DNA of 64,000 nucleotides from the NCBI GenBank assembly GCA_943846685.1, contig OX044363.1:786001-850000 (forward strand), read 5' to 3'. Positions 9,385 to 19,021 of this stretch are shown here, piece by piece (position 1 is the first letter of the stretch; each line of letters begins with the position of its first letter). Below the pieces are notes generated by a model. It did no database searches. It was given only the letters and a program-made list of their open reading frames with translations, and had not been told where the DNA came from. Made by a program: the position numbers and the translations under genes. The DNA comes from an uncultured Pseudomonadales bacterium. GTDB lineage: Bacteria > Pseudomonadota > Gammaproteobacteria > Pseudomonadales > Porticoccaceae.

Positions 9385-9406
9385 CCTAGCGCCGTAGGTT
9401 TTTTTT
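9385..9406 (+). terminator. Possible weak terminator of cbpAM
   Basis: A short hairpin CCTA-GCGCCG-TAGG followed by eight T, 45 bp after cbpM. The stem has only four firm pairs, so strength is doubtful. Confidence 0.4.
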
Positions 9407-9433
9407 GAAGTAAGCCCTGAGAAACTTTCATCT

Positions 9434-9459
9434 GACCCTAGTTTCCGACCCTAGTTTCC
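9434..9459 (+). repeat. 13-bp perfect tandem duplication
   Basis: GACCCTAGTTTCC occurs twice in direct succession (9434-9446 and 9447-9459) in the gap before the VOC gene. Confidence 0.85.
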
Positions 9460-9589
9460 TCCAACATAACCACTTAAACCTAGCCCACCCAATGAGTTGT
9501 ATCAAGAAATCCACAGTTCTGTCCGACGAACGGTAATTCCCCAAATCCAATGCTAAGATAATGACCCTCTAATCAGCCGATTAAATCTC

Positions 9590-10036
9590 ATGCAAAACCA
9601 ACCCCACCCACGCTTCCATCTAGCCTTTCCAGTCACCAACTTGGAAGCCGCCCGCACCTTCTACTGCAATATCCTAAACTGTAAAACCGGCCGTGAATCC
9701 GATCGATGGATCGACTTTGATTTCTATGGCCATCAGATAGTCGCTCATCTGGTTGCCCCCGAAGATCACCCCATGGCATCAACCAATGCCGTAGATGGCC
9801 AAGCAGTTCCCGCTTCTCATTTCGGTTTGATTTTGGATTGGGATCAGTACCAACTATTGGTATCGAGACTTAAGGATTTGGCTGTGGAGTTTGCGATCGA
9901 ACCGATTATTCGCTTTGAAGCTCGCAGAGGTGAGCAGGCAACATTATTTATTCGTGATCCCAGTGGCAATTATCTGGAGTTTAAGGCGTTTCGGGATATT
10001 GGAGCTCTATTTGATAAGGATCTAGAGCAGTATTAG
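9590..10036 (+). CDS. VOC-superfamily (glyoxalase-like) protein
   Basis: 148 residues with the vicinal-oxygen-chelate fold: HLAFPVTNLEAARTFYCNILNCKTGRESDRWIDFDFYGHQIVAHLV, then SHFGLILDWDQYQLLVSRLKD and an ending FIRDPSGNYLEFKAF. Putative metal ligands are the His in FHLAFPV, the His in ASHFG and the Glu in LEFKAF. Members range from lyases to dioxygenases; substrate cannot be read. The DPSGNYLEFK ending is typical of the subgroup annotated as dioxygenase extradiol-like. It stands alone between cbpM and the protease. Confidence 0.85.
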   Translation: MQNQPHPRFHLAFPVTNLEAARTFYCNILNCKTGRESDRWIDFDFYGHQIVAHLVAPEDHPMASTNAVDGQAVPASHFGLILDWDQYQLLVSRLKDLAVEFAIEPIIRFEARRGEQATLFIRDPSGNYLEFKAFRDIGALFDKDLEQY

Positions 10037-10216
10037 AACTTTTGCAGGGCCATGTTACCAAGACCCATTATTGAATTGTCTATTTGCTCGTTTGCTAACC
10101 GATATTCAGTCGCCATATATACTAGGTGACTGTTGAAAAAAATGCTTATCTAATACTTTTGTATCATAGACCTGAGCAGCTTGGAGAGTAATATTGCATC
10201 CCGAAATACCATTTTT

Positions 10217-10224
10217 AAGGAGGT
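10217..10224 (+). promoter_or_regulatory. Orphan Shine-Dalgarno sequence
   Basis: AAGGAGGT is a full match to the 16S anti-SD but no ATG, GTG or TTG opens a frame at the right distance. It lies in the leader of the protease gene about 95 bp before its start and just upstream of the 10245-10276 hairpin. Confidence 0.4.
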
Positions 10225-10244
10225 AAAAATCCAATAATTATTAA

Positions 10245-10276
10245 AAGCTTCATTGCAGTCAGGCTGCATGATGCTT
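10245..10276 (+). promoter_or_regulatory. Stem-loop in leader of protease gene
   Basis: AAGCTTCATTGCAG pairs with CTGCATGATGCTT with one mismatch and one bulge around a 5-nt loop (TCAGG). It is followed by four A, not by T, so on the plus strand it is not a terminator. It could be a leader hairpin; function inferred only from position. Confidence 0.45.
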
Positions 10277-10318
10277 AAAAAGGAAATAGTTTAATTTATC
10301 TAAAGGAGCTAGATAGTT

Positions 10319-12838
10319 ATGTATGAAGTATTTTTAAGTTTATTTAAAAGGGCTGGTTTGTTGTTGGTTTTATTGACTTCAATGAGCGTATTCGCAGCAA
10401 AAAATGACCACCCACACTTTAAACTTATACCCAACAAACAACTTGAGCAGTTAAAACCCACCTCAAAAATTCAAACAAATTTATCCAATCCAGTTTTTAA
10501 GCCTTCATTCGATGAGTTGCATTATGAAGAAAGGAATCCTACCAATACTGCAGTAATTGTAGATACAGCGAGTTTTGACTTGTCAAAGCTGATGCTCCCT
10601 AAGGTTATGTCTCTCGACCCCTCTAAAGACGATATTACCTTGCCAGATCCCCAGCTAACCATTGATGGTAGAAATTTCACGCTGTCAGTTGTTGAGTCAG
10701 TGATAGATCCTAAGTTAGAAGTTCGCTATGTCACAGCAAGAATTGTCGATCATAAGGGACAGGCGCGCTTTATTATTGATGATGCTGCAGGTGAGGTAGT
10801 GGGAAATATTGAGATTGATGGGGATACTTATCGAGTATTACCACGAGAGATCAATCATAAGCAGCAATTGATTTATAAAACTAAACAATTGGGATTTGAT
10901 AAGCAAACAGGTAGATCGAAGAGTGTCCCTGTATCTAAACCCAGTTACATCTCAGCCAATAGACTTGAGAAAGAGTTGCTTAAAACCGAGTTGTTGCATG
11001 CAATTGAGCCAGCCCTTTTTCGTGAAACTGTAAGAGCGGAAGGAAAAAGTACAAATTTAATTAAAGGTAAAATTGGCCGTATTGATGTGGCTAAGACACT
11101 TAAAAAAGACTCGTCAGATGTTTTGAGACTTTTAGTTGACCTTGATGCAATTACTCTTGCTCGAGATGATCTTGAGTATCGAATAACGCAGATTAGGGGA
11201 AGCAAAAAACATGGCTATTCTGTACGTTTCCGGCAGGTGGTAAATGGCATTCCCCTTCGGTCAGGATCTCGTATCAAATTTGACTCGGAGGGAAATGTTA
11301 CCCAGTTATCAACACAGGTAATAGATCCTCTAATAACTAACGTACGGTCTTCAAAATTTTCAAAGTCCGAAGTTATAGAAATGGCTGAAGAAGCAATTCA
11401 TAAGCATCTGGGTAAGCCTGGCTTGAAATTTATTATGCTCGATAAGATACCCATTAAACTTGAGTATAAGGTCATAGATAACAACTATACATTGACGCCT
11501 TACTGGGAATTGGTTTTCTTTGAGGTTCAGTCCGGAGAGGGTTCTTATAGGGTCTTTATTGATGGGCATACTGGTGAAGCAAAAGTCTCTGAAGCGGAAG
11601 ATAGGATAACAACCCAGTTTCAAACTGATGTCTGTGAGCATGAATCCGGTGTTTCTTTACCCCTGTGTGAAGATGTAAATATTTATTTTCCACCGATTAA
11701 CATAGTTTCAACGGTAAGAGATGTAATTGAGGAATCATCCACCGGCCAGTTTATCTGTAAGCTCTCGGGTTTATGCCAAGACCCGCAAGCAAAAAATCCA
11801 TGGGAGGTTATAAATAATATGGAAGATTGGCTATCTGAAAGCACTGGTGATATATGTTGCAGTGATGTTGGCGGGATTTCTGATTCAGTTGATGTAAAAA
11901 TCAATACTCAAGAATCAGGAGGTCCTTCCTATAATCACGGCACCGGCACTATTTCTTTTCCTCACCCCAGCAGTCTCGATCCAGCAGTATGGAATCCAGT
12001 ACAAACTCAAAAAATTGACGATATCGTCGTTCATGAAGCAACTCATGCTGTTATTAGAGGCGTTAATGAGGACTTATCTGATGCTATTAATGATGGTGAT
12101 CCATGGGCAAAAGCTATTAATGAGGGGTTTTCAGATGCAATGGCAGTACTTTATTCTGAGAAGTTTGATCCACCAGGCGATACAAAAATAGGTGAGGATG
12201 CTTTTAAGAATGCCAGTGATATAAGAGATATTTCTGAAGTTAAAACATTTGATGATTTTGTTGATAGTACAGCGGCCGGGATGGCTCAAGAAAACGGAAA
12301 AATATTTGGAAATTTCATTTATCGTGCACGAGAAGCCGGTCTAACTATTGATCAAGCAGCCAAGGCGATTGTCTGGATAGCTGAGACGGTCAATAGAAAT
12401 GATGGTTTGATTGATGACAAGTTAGACGAAAAAGACATCAGGGATGCCATCGATGATATTTCAGTTTTAGATCAAGTTATTGGGGCCATACTCGACGCGG
12501 TTTGGGGGGAGATGAATGGCTATGAGGATCCTCCTTCAGGTGGCGGTGGCTCAGGAACACCTTTTGCGCCTTCATATGTATCAGGGTTCTTTACAGGTTG
12601 TAACGGCACAATTAGCTTGTATACGAATTCATGGGGTGCATCTTCTGGAGCAAGTTTTTATCAGCTGTATTACAGCCCAACAGGAGCTGGTTATATTTAT
12701 TCGTTTAGTACTATCTTTCCTGGAGCGTCAACAGCAAACACTATAGATGCCTTTGTTAAGGTTAAGGCGTGCAATTCAAGTGGGTGTTCGGGACTTTCTA
12801 GCAGTACTTTCTTTCAGCCTCATTTGTGCGGAGGTTAA
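10319..12838 (+). CDS. Secreted M4-like (thermolysin-type) metalloprotease precursor
   Basis: 839 residues with a signal peptide (residues 1 to about 27, ending SVFA-AK). A long propeptide with an FTP/PepSY-type segment is seen around 270-400 (YSVRFRQVVNGIPLRSGSRIKFDSEGNV, then LTPYWELVFFEVQSGEGSYRVFIDGHTGE). The zinc site is H572-E573-A-T-H576, with the third ligand probably E602 in AINEGFSDAM, 26 residues on instead of the 20 of thermolysin. ENGKIFGNFIYRA is in the place of the family's helix after the active site. A Gly/Ser linker near 740 leads to a ~90-residue fibronectin-III-like C-terminal domain with several Cys. AAAGGAG precedes the ATG. The gene is visibly AT-richer than its neighbours and stands alone, which suggests acquisition. 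Likely function: extracellular protein degradation. Confidence 0.85.
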   Translation: MYEVFLSLFKRAGLLLVLLTSMSVFAAKNDHPHFKLIPNKQLEQLKPTSKIQTNLSNPVFKPSFDELHYEERNPTNTAVIVDTASFDLSKLMLPKVMSLDPSKDDITLPDPQLTIDGRNFTLSVVESVIDPKLEVRYVTARIVDHKGQARFIIDDAAGEVVGNIEIDGDTYRVLPREINHKQQLIYKTKQLGFDKQTGRSKSVPVSKPSYISANRLEKELLKTELLHAIEPALFRETVRAEGKSTNLIKGKIGRIDVAKTLKKDSSDVLRLLVDLDAITLARDDLEYRITQIRGSKKHGYSVRFRQVVNGIPLRSGSRIKFDSEGNVTQLSTQVIDPLITNVRSSKFSKSEVIEMAEEAIHKHLGKPGLKFIMLDKIPIKLEYKVIDNNYTLTPYWELVFFEVQSGEGSYRVFIDGHTGEAKVSEAEDRITTQFQTDVCEHESGVSLPLCEDVNIYFPPINIVSTVRDVIEESSTGQFICKLSGLCQDPQAKNPWEVINNMEDWLSESTGDICCSDVGGISDSVDVKINTQESGGPSYNHGTGTISFPHPSSLDPAVWNPVQTQKIDDIVVHEATHAVIRGVNEDLSDAINDGDPWAKAINEGFSDAMAVLYSEKFDPPGDTKIGEDAFKNASDIRDISEVKTFDDFVDSTAAGMAQENGKIFGNFIYRAREAGLTIDQAAKAIVWIAETVNRNDGLIDDKLDEKDIRDAIDDISVLDQVIGAILDAVWGEMNGYEDPPSGGGGSGTPFAPSYVSGFFTGCNGTISLYTNSWGASSGASFYQLYYSPTGAGYIYSFSTIFPGASTANTIDAFVKVKACNSSGCSGLSSSTFFQPHLCGG

Positions 12839-12869
12839 AAGTTATATTTATATAAAGTAAGTTTCTATG

Positions 12870-12906
12870 AAAAAGCGAAAGTGAATTATGCGCTTTCGCT
12901 TTTTTT
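12870..12906. terminator. Intrinsic terminator between convergent genes
   Basis: AAAAAGCGAAAG (12870-12881) pairs with CTTTCGCTTTTT from 12893, with an 11-nt loop and seven T. A-tract and T-tract on both sides allow it to work for the protease (plus) and the thiamine-diphosphate enzyme (minus). Confidence 0.88.
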
Positions 12907-12931
12907 AGAGACAATTTTGGCGTGATATCTC

Positions 12932-14746
12932 TTAGCCCATAATCTTCCGCACAATCGCACGGCTAACCAGCCTTAACTTATCCCTTCCCGAAAACCCGGC
13001 CAACGTAGCCTTTTCAACCCCTTCTGCGTAGTTGCTACGCTTTGAATAGTCGATACTGATATCAACAAATACCGGCTGCCCATGGGCGGCAGTTTCCAGA
13101 GCGCGGCGCAGGGCGGTATCGATTTCATGGTTATTTTTGATGGCGAAATAACCGCATTCCAGAGAATCCGCAAAAGCACCCCAGTTAACATTCCCCAGTT
13201 CGGTGCAGGTCTTCTGGTTGTATGCAATCTCCTGACTATGGGAGATCCGTGAGAGATGACCATCATTAAAGATGCAGTAGACGGTGCCGAGTTTTTCTCG
13301 CACGGCGATCAGTGCTTCCATACCGCTTATCAACATAGCGCCATCGCCGACTATGCCGATCACCTGTTTATCAGGATTGGCTAGTTTGGCGGCGTTAACG
13401 GCGGGTACGCAGTAGCCCATGGCATTAAAGTTTGAGGGCGAGATAAAACCTCGTGGGTTATTGATCGGCATTAGCTCTGCGGTAAGGAAGGTATGATTGC
13501 CATCGTCGGTAATAATAATCGCATCATCTTTAATAACCGTTTGCAGCTTATCGAAAAACAGCGCGGGGTTTACCCGCTCTTTACCGTTATGGCTGTGCCA
13601 ATCATTTTTAAAGGCGGCTTTATCGCTGGCGATAGCGGCGCAGAGTTCATCGCTCTGGGCGGGCTGTTCCTGATGCGCCTGAAGCTTGTAGAGCAGGCTG
13701 TTTAGGATTTGTTTTGGCTCACCGCACAATGTCTGTGTGGCGGGATAGACGCGATTAAACACTTGCTTGTCGCTATCTATATGAATCAGTTTTTCTGGCG
13801 GCACGACACTGCCGCTGGCGGTGTCGATCTGGCTAAAGCTGGTGCCGATGGCAAGTAGGCAGTCGCAGTCTTCAAAGGCATTGCGTGCGCTGGGGACGGC
13901 GGCGGGGCCAAAGATCATACCGGCATGCAGCGGATGCTTGGCGGGGAAGCTGCTGATGCCGGAGAGGGTGGTGCTGACTGGCGCGCCGAGTTGTTCGGCG
14001 AGGGCGACGAGTTCTGGCTGGGCATCGACGGCACCCCAGCCGACTAGAATACCTGGGTGGTCGGCATCGAGTAGATATTTGGCGGCGTTGCTGATTTCGG
14101 CATCGCTGTATTCGAGTTTTTCTTGGTTGGCGGCGCTGAGGTGGATGGGTAGTGCTTTGTTAATAATAGCTTCGTTAATAAGAGCTTCGTTAATAAGAGC
14201 TTCGTCAATATCTGCGCTAGCAATCTGCACGCTTACGGGGATTTCGATAAGCACTGGGCCTGGTTTGTCGCTGGTGGCGATATTGTAGGCGTTAAATATG
14301 GTTTCGATGATTTGCTGATGTTCGGTGATTTTAAAGCTGGCTTTGGTCAGGGGTTTTAAAAGCGCTTGCTGGTCGATGCTGTCTTGGTGACTGGTGTTTT
14401 CATAACCAGTTTTTTCATAAGCAGTATTTTTATAATCGGCAATGCCGGCAATTATCAGCATGGGTATGCCAGCCAGATAGGCTTCGCCAATACCCGTGGC
14501 GCTATGGGTTACGCCTGCGCCGGAGACTATTAACATAACGCCAATACTGTCGGGGTTGGTGCGGCTAAGCGCGTCGGCCATAAAGGCGGCGCTCATTTCA
14601 TGATTGACTAGGTGCGGGGTGATTTGGTCGGACTGATCCAGCTCGTCGTAGATTTCTGCATTGGCAATGCCGGAGATACCGAAGCTGTGGGCAATACCGA
14701 GCTGTTCGAGGGCATAACGGACTAACCATGCGCCGGTTTTATTCAT
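12932..14746 (-). CDS. Thiamine-diphosphate-dependent enzyme (acetolactate-synthase-like)
   Basis: About 604 residues with three domains in the order of the acetohydroxyacid synthase / decarboxylase family. The N-terminal Pyr domain has the catalytic Glu in NHEMSAAFMADALSR and GVMLIVSGAGVTHSATGIGEAYLAGIPMLIIAGI. A central domain follows (GILVGWGAVDAQPELVALAEQLGAPV), then the PP domain with the ThDP/Mg motif VGDGAMLISGMEALIAVREKLGTVYCIFNDG. Product and substrate unknown. ATG 14746 is preferred over GTG 14755 because AGAGGA is then 11 nt away. Two tandem-repeat tracts encode 5-residue periodic inserts (YKNTA-type and EALIN-type). It lies 87 bp downstream of rnfE on the same strand and may be cotranscribed. 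Confidence 0.8.
   Translation of the reverse strand: MNKTGAWLVRYALEQLGIAHSFGISGIANAEIYDELDQSDQITPHLVNHEMSAAFMADALSRTNPDSIGVMLIVSGAGVTHSATGIGEAYLAGIPMLIIAGIADYKNTAYEKTGYENTSHQDSIDQQALLKPLTKASFKITEHQQIIETIFNAYNIATSDKPGPVLIEIPVSVQIASADIDEALINEALINEAIINKALPIHLSAANQEKLEYSDAEISNAAKYLLDADHPGILVGWGAVDAQPELVALAEQLGAPVSTTLSGISSFPAKHPLHAGMIFGPAAVPSARNAFEDCDCLLAIGTSFSQIDTASGSVVPPEKLIHIDSDKQVFNRVYPATQTLCGEPKQILNSLLYKLQAHQEQPAQSDELCAAIASDKAAFKNDWHSHNGKERVNPALFFDKLQTVIKDDAIIITDDGNHTFLTAELMPINNPRGFISPSNFNAMGYCVPAVNAAKLANPDKQVIGIVGDGAMLISGMEALIAVREKLGTVYCIFNDGHLSRISHSQEIAYNQKTCTELGNVNWGAFADSLECGYFAIKNNHEIDTALRRALETAAHGQPVFVDISIDYSKRSNYAEGVEKATLAGFSGRDKLRLVSRAIVRKIMG
14154..14213 (-). repeat. 15-bp tandem array inside the ThDP-enzyme gene
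   Basis: Four in-frame 15-bp units at 14154, 14169, 14184 and 14199 (core GCTTCGTTAATAAGA on the plus strand). They encode repeating E-A-L-I-N in the linker between the Pyr and central domains. Confidence 0.9.
14393..14437 (-). repeat. Second 15-bp tandem array inside the ThDP-enzyme gene
   Basis: Three in-frame 15-bp units at 14393, 14408 and 14423 (core AGTTTTTTCATAAGC on the plus strand), encoding Y-K-N-T-A / Y-E-K-T-G / Y-E-N-T-S. Sequence unrelated to the 14154 array, same period. Confidence 0.88.
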
Positions 14747-14833
14747 TGTAGCCACTATCCTCTGTGCTATTTACTGCTCCATTTGGGTATCGCGTTTACT
14801 TACTTCTTTTCTTCTTAACTTTTAATTAATAGC

Positions 14834-15547
14834 TTAAGCAATATTACCTGTTGTTCTAATTCTTTTGGCGCCTTTAACCGGGCGATCTTTCTGGGCATCG
14901 GCGCGGCGTTTTATGGCGGCATCAATACTGTTTTTTCCGGCAATTAACAGGCCGGTAACTAGAAATGCGCCGGGTGGCAGGATAACGACCAGGAAGCTGT
15001 AGTTATCGCCAAAGGGCTGTATTCTCCAGGAGTCGGCCATTGAGCCGAATAGCAGATGCATATTGTCGAACAATGTTCCCTGTCCAAACAGTTCGCGAAT
15101 TGCGCCCAGTACAACCAGCACTAGCAGAAAACCGAGGCCCATCATAAAACCGTCGAGGGCGGCATAGCCTATTGGGTGTTTGCTGGCGAAGGCTTCTGCA
15201 CGTCCGAGGATGGCACAGTTGGTGACGATCAGCGGGATAAAGATACCGAGTATTTGATACAGCTCGTAGGTGTAGGCTTTCATCAGCAGTTCGGCGCAGG
15301 TGACAAAGGCGGCGATAATAATCACGAAGGCGGGTAGTCTTACGGCGTCGCTAACATGGTTGCGGATTAACGAGACGATGCAGTTGGAGCCAATCAGTAC
15401 CATCATGGTGGCAATGCCAAGGCCCAGTGCGTTGACTACGGTGCCGGTGACTGCGAGCAGTGGGCAGAGACCGAGCAGCTGTACCAGTGCCGGGTTGTTT
15501 GTCCAGAGACCGTTTTTGGTGACTTCTGAAATGCTGACTTCGCTCAT
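14834..15547 (-). CDS. rnfE: Rnf complex subunit RnfE (membrane)
   Basis: 237 residues with six predicted membrane helices. RnfE and RnfA are homologous and form the core of the ion-translocating ferredoxin:NAD+ oxidoreductase in the inner membrane. Signature segments: [61 protein letters not shown] and GALIREL-type [13 protein letters not shown]. The Cys in LGLCP and TNCA are the conserved pair thought to hold a [2Fe-2S] cluster with RnfA. The start overlaps the rnfG stop by 4 bp (ATGA). It is the last rnf gene; nth, which commonly follows in other gammaproteobacteria, is absent. Confidence 0.95.
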   Translation of the reverse strand: MSEVSISEVTKNGLWTNNPALVQLLGLCPLLAVTGTVVNALGLGIATMMVLIGSNCIVSLIRNHVSDAVRLPAFVIIIAAFVTCAELLMKAYTYELYQILGIFIPLIVTNCAILGRAEAFASKHPIGYAALDGFMMGLGFLLVLVVLGAIRELFGQGTLFDNMHLLFGSMADSWRIQPFGDNYSFLVVILPPGAFLVTGLLIAGKNSIDAAIKRRADAQKDRPVKGAKRIRTTGNIA

Positions 15548-16194
15548 TGGGCTGCCTGCTCAGTGTTTAATGCGCTCTGCTCTAATAATCGCTGTTGATC
15601 ATCATTAAAGTATTGCAGAGTTTTTAGTATTTGGTAAACCACGGCGCGCGGTGTAATGGTGGCGCCGGTAAACTGATCGAATTCGCCGCCTTCTTTTTTA
15701 ACTTTCCAGCCATCGCTGCTGGGATTAACCAGCGATTTGCCATTAAAGTCGAGAATCCAGTCGCTCTTTTTCAGATCGACCTTGTCGCCGAGGCCGGGGG
15801 TTTCACGGTGCTCTACAACACGTACGCCAGCGATAGTGCCGTCGAAGTTAATACCGACGATCATGGCGATATCACCGCTGTAGCCGTCTGCTGTTACGGC
15901 GGGAATAATTGCCGCAACCGGCTGGCCATTGTCGCGGGCGATATGAATATTGCCGCCTTTTTTCAGTCCGAGCAGATTCCAGTACTGCTGGGGTACCGGC
16001 TGAACATCCATCAACAGATCATTGTTGTGGCGCTCAAGGGGAATAATTTCCAGTAGGGCGCGCTGTGCGGCGCGACGTTCTGAGTCGGCGATACGCTCTT
16101 TGGTCAGGTCGTTGGTGGTGGCGAGAATAATCGCTGTCACCAGTGCGAAGATGGCGAGGACGATGCTGTTAAATCCAATTGATTTAAAAACCAT
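15544..16194 (-). CDS. rnfG: Rnf complex subunit RnfG (FMN-binding)
   Basis: 216 residues with one N-terminal membrane helix (about 8-28) and a periplasmic FMN-binding domain. The covalent flavin attachment motif is [10 protein letters not shown] with T179 as acceptor. [21 protein letters not shown] sequence ([19 protein letters not shown]) is the family hallmark. It passes electrons within the Rnf chain. It overlaps rnfE by 4 bp and touches rnfD by one base, so translation is coupled. Confidence 0.95.
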   Translation of the reverse strand: MVFKSIGFNSIVLAIFALVTAIILATTNDLTKERIADSERRAAQRALLEIIPLERHNNDLLMDVQPVPQQYWNLLGLKKGGNIHIARDNGQPVAAIIPAVTADGYSGDIAMIVGINFDGTIAGVRVVEHRETPGLGDKVDLKKSDWILDFNGKSLVNPSSDGWKVKKEGGEFDQFTGATITPRAVVYQILKTLQYFNDDQQRLLEQSALNTEQAAQ

Positions 16195-17258
16195 TAGCTT
16201 TCCTCTTTTTCAGTGGCGCGACGACGGTCGGTGTGTCCGTAGGTGCGCGGCAAGGTGTAGTTGTCGATAAACGGCGCGGCAAAGTTGGCGATCAATACGG
16301 CGAAGGCGACTGCATCCGGGTAGTTGCCCCAGGCGCGAATAATATAGACCAGTACGCCAATCAGCGCGCCGTAAATCAGTCGTCCGCGATTGCTGACGGC
16401 GGATGAAACCGGGTCGGTAAGAATAAAGAATGCGCCGAACATGGAGGCACCACTAAACAGGTGCATCATTGGCGTGCCGGGGCTGGTGGAGCTGCCGGAG
16501 TCGTAAAAGATGACTGACATCAGGGCCAGTGCGCCGAGCATGCCGAGCGGGCCGTGCCAGGTAAAGATACGGTTGGATAGCAGTATTAAACCGCCAGCCA
16601 GAAAGGCGATATTGACCCATTCCCAGCCGGCACCGGCAAACATTGCCAGGTTAAACAGGGGTTCGCGTTCGTAGACCTGATCGACTAGCAAGCCACTGCT
16701 GTGCTTAAACATATCCAGCGGGGTGGCGCCGGTGACGCCGTCGACGGGATTGATACTGCCAAAGACGATCTGTAGTGATTCGACTAATCCAGGGTGGGAG
16801 ATACCTTCTGGCAATAGTGCCAGTGGTGCGACCCAGGTGGTCATCTGGATGGGGAATGAGATCAGCAGAACGACATAGCCAACCATTGCTGGATTAAACG
16901 GGTTGTAGCCGAGGCCGCCATAGAGCTGCTTGGCGACGACTATTGAGAATACGGTGCCGACAACAATGATCCACCAGGGTGCCAGTGGTGGCAGGGAGAG
17001 TGCCAGTAATAGGGCGGTGACCAGGGCGCTGTAGTCGCTGAGGTAAAAGGCGACCGAACGCCCACGCATTTTGACAACAATGGCTTCGCAGATAAGTGCA
17101 GTGACTGAGGCGATAACGACATTGATTAGGCTGCCCCAACCAAACTGCCAGGTCAGTGCGAGTATGCCTGGCACTGTGGCCCAGATGACTAGCTGCATAA
17201 CCTTGGAGGTGCTCTGCGCGCTGTGGGCGTGGGGTGAGGTGACCTGTTTAAATGCCAT
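16194..17258 (-). CDS. rnfD: Rnf complex subunit RnfD (membrane, FMN-binding)
   Basis: 354 residues, many membrane helices, similar in length to E. coli RsxD (352). The covalent FMN site is TGATPLDMF with T179. YNPFNPAMVGYVVLLISFP and the C-terminal FFILTDPVSSAVSNRGRLIYGALIGVLVYIIR are typical of the NqrB/RnfD family. It is a part of the ion path. Adjacent genes touch or overlap by one base on both sides. Confidence 0.95.
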   Translation of the reverse strand: MAFKQVTSPHAHSAQSTSKVMQLVIWATVPGILALTWQFGWGSLINVVIASVTALICEAIVVKMRGRSVAFYLSDYSALVTALLLALSLPPLAPWWIIVVGTVFSIVVAKQLYGGLGYNPFNPAMVGYVVLLISFPIQMTTWVAPLALLPEGISHPGLVESLQIVFGSINPVDGVTGATPLDMFKHSSGLLVDQVYEREPLFNLAMFAGAGWEWVNIAFLAGGLILLSNRIFTWHGPLGMLGALALMSVIFYDSGSSTSPGTPMMHLFSGASMFGAFFILTDPVSSAVSNRGRLIYGALIGVLVYIIRAWGNYPDAVAFAVLIANFAAPFIDNYTLPRTYGHTDRRRATEKEES

Positions 17259-19021
17259 TATGCTGTCAGCTCCGCGAGTTTGGTTTTTGATTGCTGCAGT
17301 TTCTGTCGGGTGTTTTCGACGGCGGCACTGAATACGGCCTGTTTGTCGCTGTCACTGGCTATGGCTTCGGCAAGTTTTTCTTCGGCGACAATTAAACGTT
17401 GTTCGGTGGCGGCGATAGTGCGCTCGAGCTTGGCTTGCTGATCTTCCGGGCTGGCCTGTTTGGCGGCGGCACGGGCCTGAGCGGCGGCAATAATATCCGC
17501 GGCTGAGGAGCTAGGCTTTGCTTCTGCTTTTTTGCCAGATGCGCCATCGGTCTTGTCAGCGGCTGGCGGATTGGCCTTAGCTTTAAGTGCCGCTTCACGG
17601 CGTGCAGCGCGTTTCTCTTCTTTCTCGCGCTCGGCCTGTTCAATACGCTCTTTGTGGAATTCAAAGCGCTCGCGGGCATGATCAGCTTTTACTTTTTCAT
17701 CCTGAGCATGGCGTATTTCACCTTTGGCGGCACGGTAGTACTGCACCAGTGGAATATTGCTCGGGCAGACATAGGAGCAGGCACCGCATTCAATACAGTC
17801 GAATAGATTGTGCGCTTCCAGACGTTCATGGTCCTGAGCCTGGGCATACCAAAACAGCTGCTGTGGCAGCAGTGAGGCGGGGCAGGCTTCGGCGCACATG
17901 CCGCAGCGAATACAGGGCTGGGCCGGTTCGTCATCGGGAATTTCGGCGTAACTGGGTGCCAGAATACAGTTGGTGGTTTTGACTATGGGCACTTCTGCGG
18001 AGGGCAGGGTAAAGCCCATCATCGGGCCGCCCATCACTACGCGGCCACCGGCCTGTTGATCGTATTTATTGTGGCTCAGCAGATGGCTGACCGGTGTGCC
18101 GATCAAGGTGTCGTAGTTGCGCTGGATACCCACGGCATCACCGGTGACGGTGGTGACTCTGGAGACCAGTGGCTCACCGTCGATAATTGCGCGCTTAATG
18201 GCGTAGGTGGTACCTATATTGATACATACCATACCTATATCTGCGGGCAGTTTGCCGGAGGGCAGTTCTTGGCCGGTAAGGATATAGATCAGCTGCTTTT
18301 CACCGCCGGAGGGGTATTTGGTCGGGAATACCACAACCGAAATACCGGTGCCTTCAATATGGGGCGCCAGTGCTTCGATGGCTTCCGGTTTGTTGTCTTC
18401 GATACCGATCATAATATGGTGTGGGTGGCCGAGAATGGCGCTGAGGATTTTGATGCCCTCAACAATTTCTGCGGCGCGCTCGCGAATCGCAGAGTCATCG
18501 GCGGTGATATAGGGTTCGCACTCGGTGGCATTAACAATCAGTGTGTCTATGGGGCGCTGACGACCGGGATTGAGTTTTACCGCTGAGGGAAAACCTGCGC
18601 CGCCCATACCGGAGATACCGGCATTGCCGACCATCTCTACCAGTTTAGTGGGTGAGATATGTTCGTAGTCACTGATGCCTTCATGCTCAATCCAGGTGTC
18701 GGCACCATCGCTGGTGATCTCGATGCAGGGCGCGAGCATGCCTGAGGAGTGGGCGATAGGCCGATGCTCGATTGCGCTGACTGTTCCAGAGGTCGGCGCA
18801 TGCATAGGGATACTCACCACGCCTGCAGGCTTGGCGATAACCTGACCTTTAAGCACGCTCTGGCCGACTTCAACACAGGGAATAGCCGCCGCACCAATAT
18901 GTTGGCTAAGGGGTATTACCAGTGTTTCAGGTATAGGCAGTTGGCCAATGCCCTGAGTCACAGACTGAAGTTTGTTTTCCGGAGGGTGCACGCCGCCCGG
19001 TGTTACCCAGGTTTTGTTCAT
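17258..19021 (-). CDS. rnfC: Rnf complex subunit RnfC (NADH/FMN and two [4Fe-4S])
   Basis: 587 residues. The NADH/FMN-binding part ([35 protein letters not shown]) matches the 51-kDa complex-I fold. Two [4Fe-4S] clusters are bound by C370/C373/C376/C380 and C409/C412/C415/C419. The C-terminal ~140 residues are a charged, Ala-rich coiled coil ([20 protein letters not shown] ...), shorter than the long Ala-rich tail of E. coli RsxC (740 residues). It is the entry or exit point for NAD(H). It overlaps rnfB by 4 bp. Confidence 0.95.
   Translation of the reverse strand: MNKTWVTPGGVHPPENKLQSVTQGIGQLPIPETLVIPLSQHIGAAAIPCVEVGQSVLKGQVIAKPAGVVSIPMHAPTSGTVSAIEHRPIAHSSGMLAPCIEITSDGADTWIEHEGISDYEHISPTKLVEMVGNAGISGMGGAGFPSAVKLNPGRQRPIDTLIVNATECEPYITADDSAIRERAAEIVEGIKILSAILGHPHHIMIGIEDNKPEAIEALAPHIEGTGISVVVFPTKYPSGGEKQLIYILTGQELPSGKLPADIGMVCINIGTTYAIKRAIIDGEPLVSRVTTVTGDAVGIQRNYDTLIGTPVSHLLSHNKYDQQAGGRVVMGGPMMGFTLPSAEVPIVKTTNCILAPSYAEIPDDEPAQPCIRCGMCAEACPASLLPQQLFWYAQAQDHERLEAHNLFDCIECGACSYVCPSNIPLVQYYRAAKGEIRHAQDEKVKADHARERFEFHKERIEQAEREKEEKRAARREAALKAKANPPAADKTDGASGKKAEAKPSSSAADIIAAAQARAAAKQASPEDQQAKLERTIAATEQRLIVAEEKLAEAIASDSDKQAVFSAAVENTRQKLQQSKTKLAELTA

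Noticed and set aside
10226..10285. Leader peptide after the orphan AAGGAGGT
   Set aside because: No ATG, GTG or TTG opens at a suitable distance; only an ATT could, which is too rare a start to claim.
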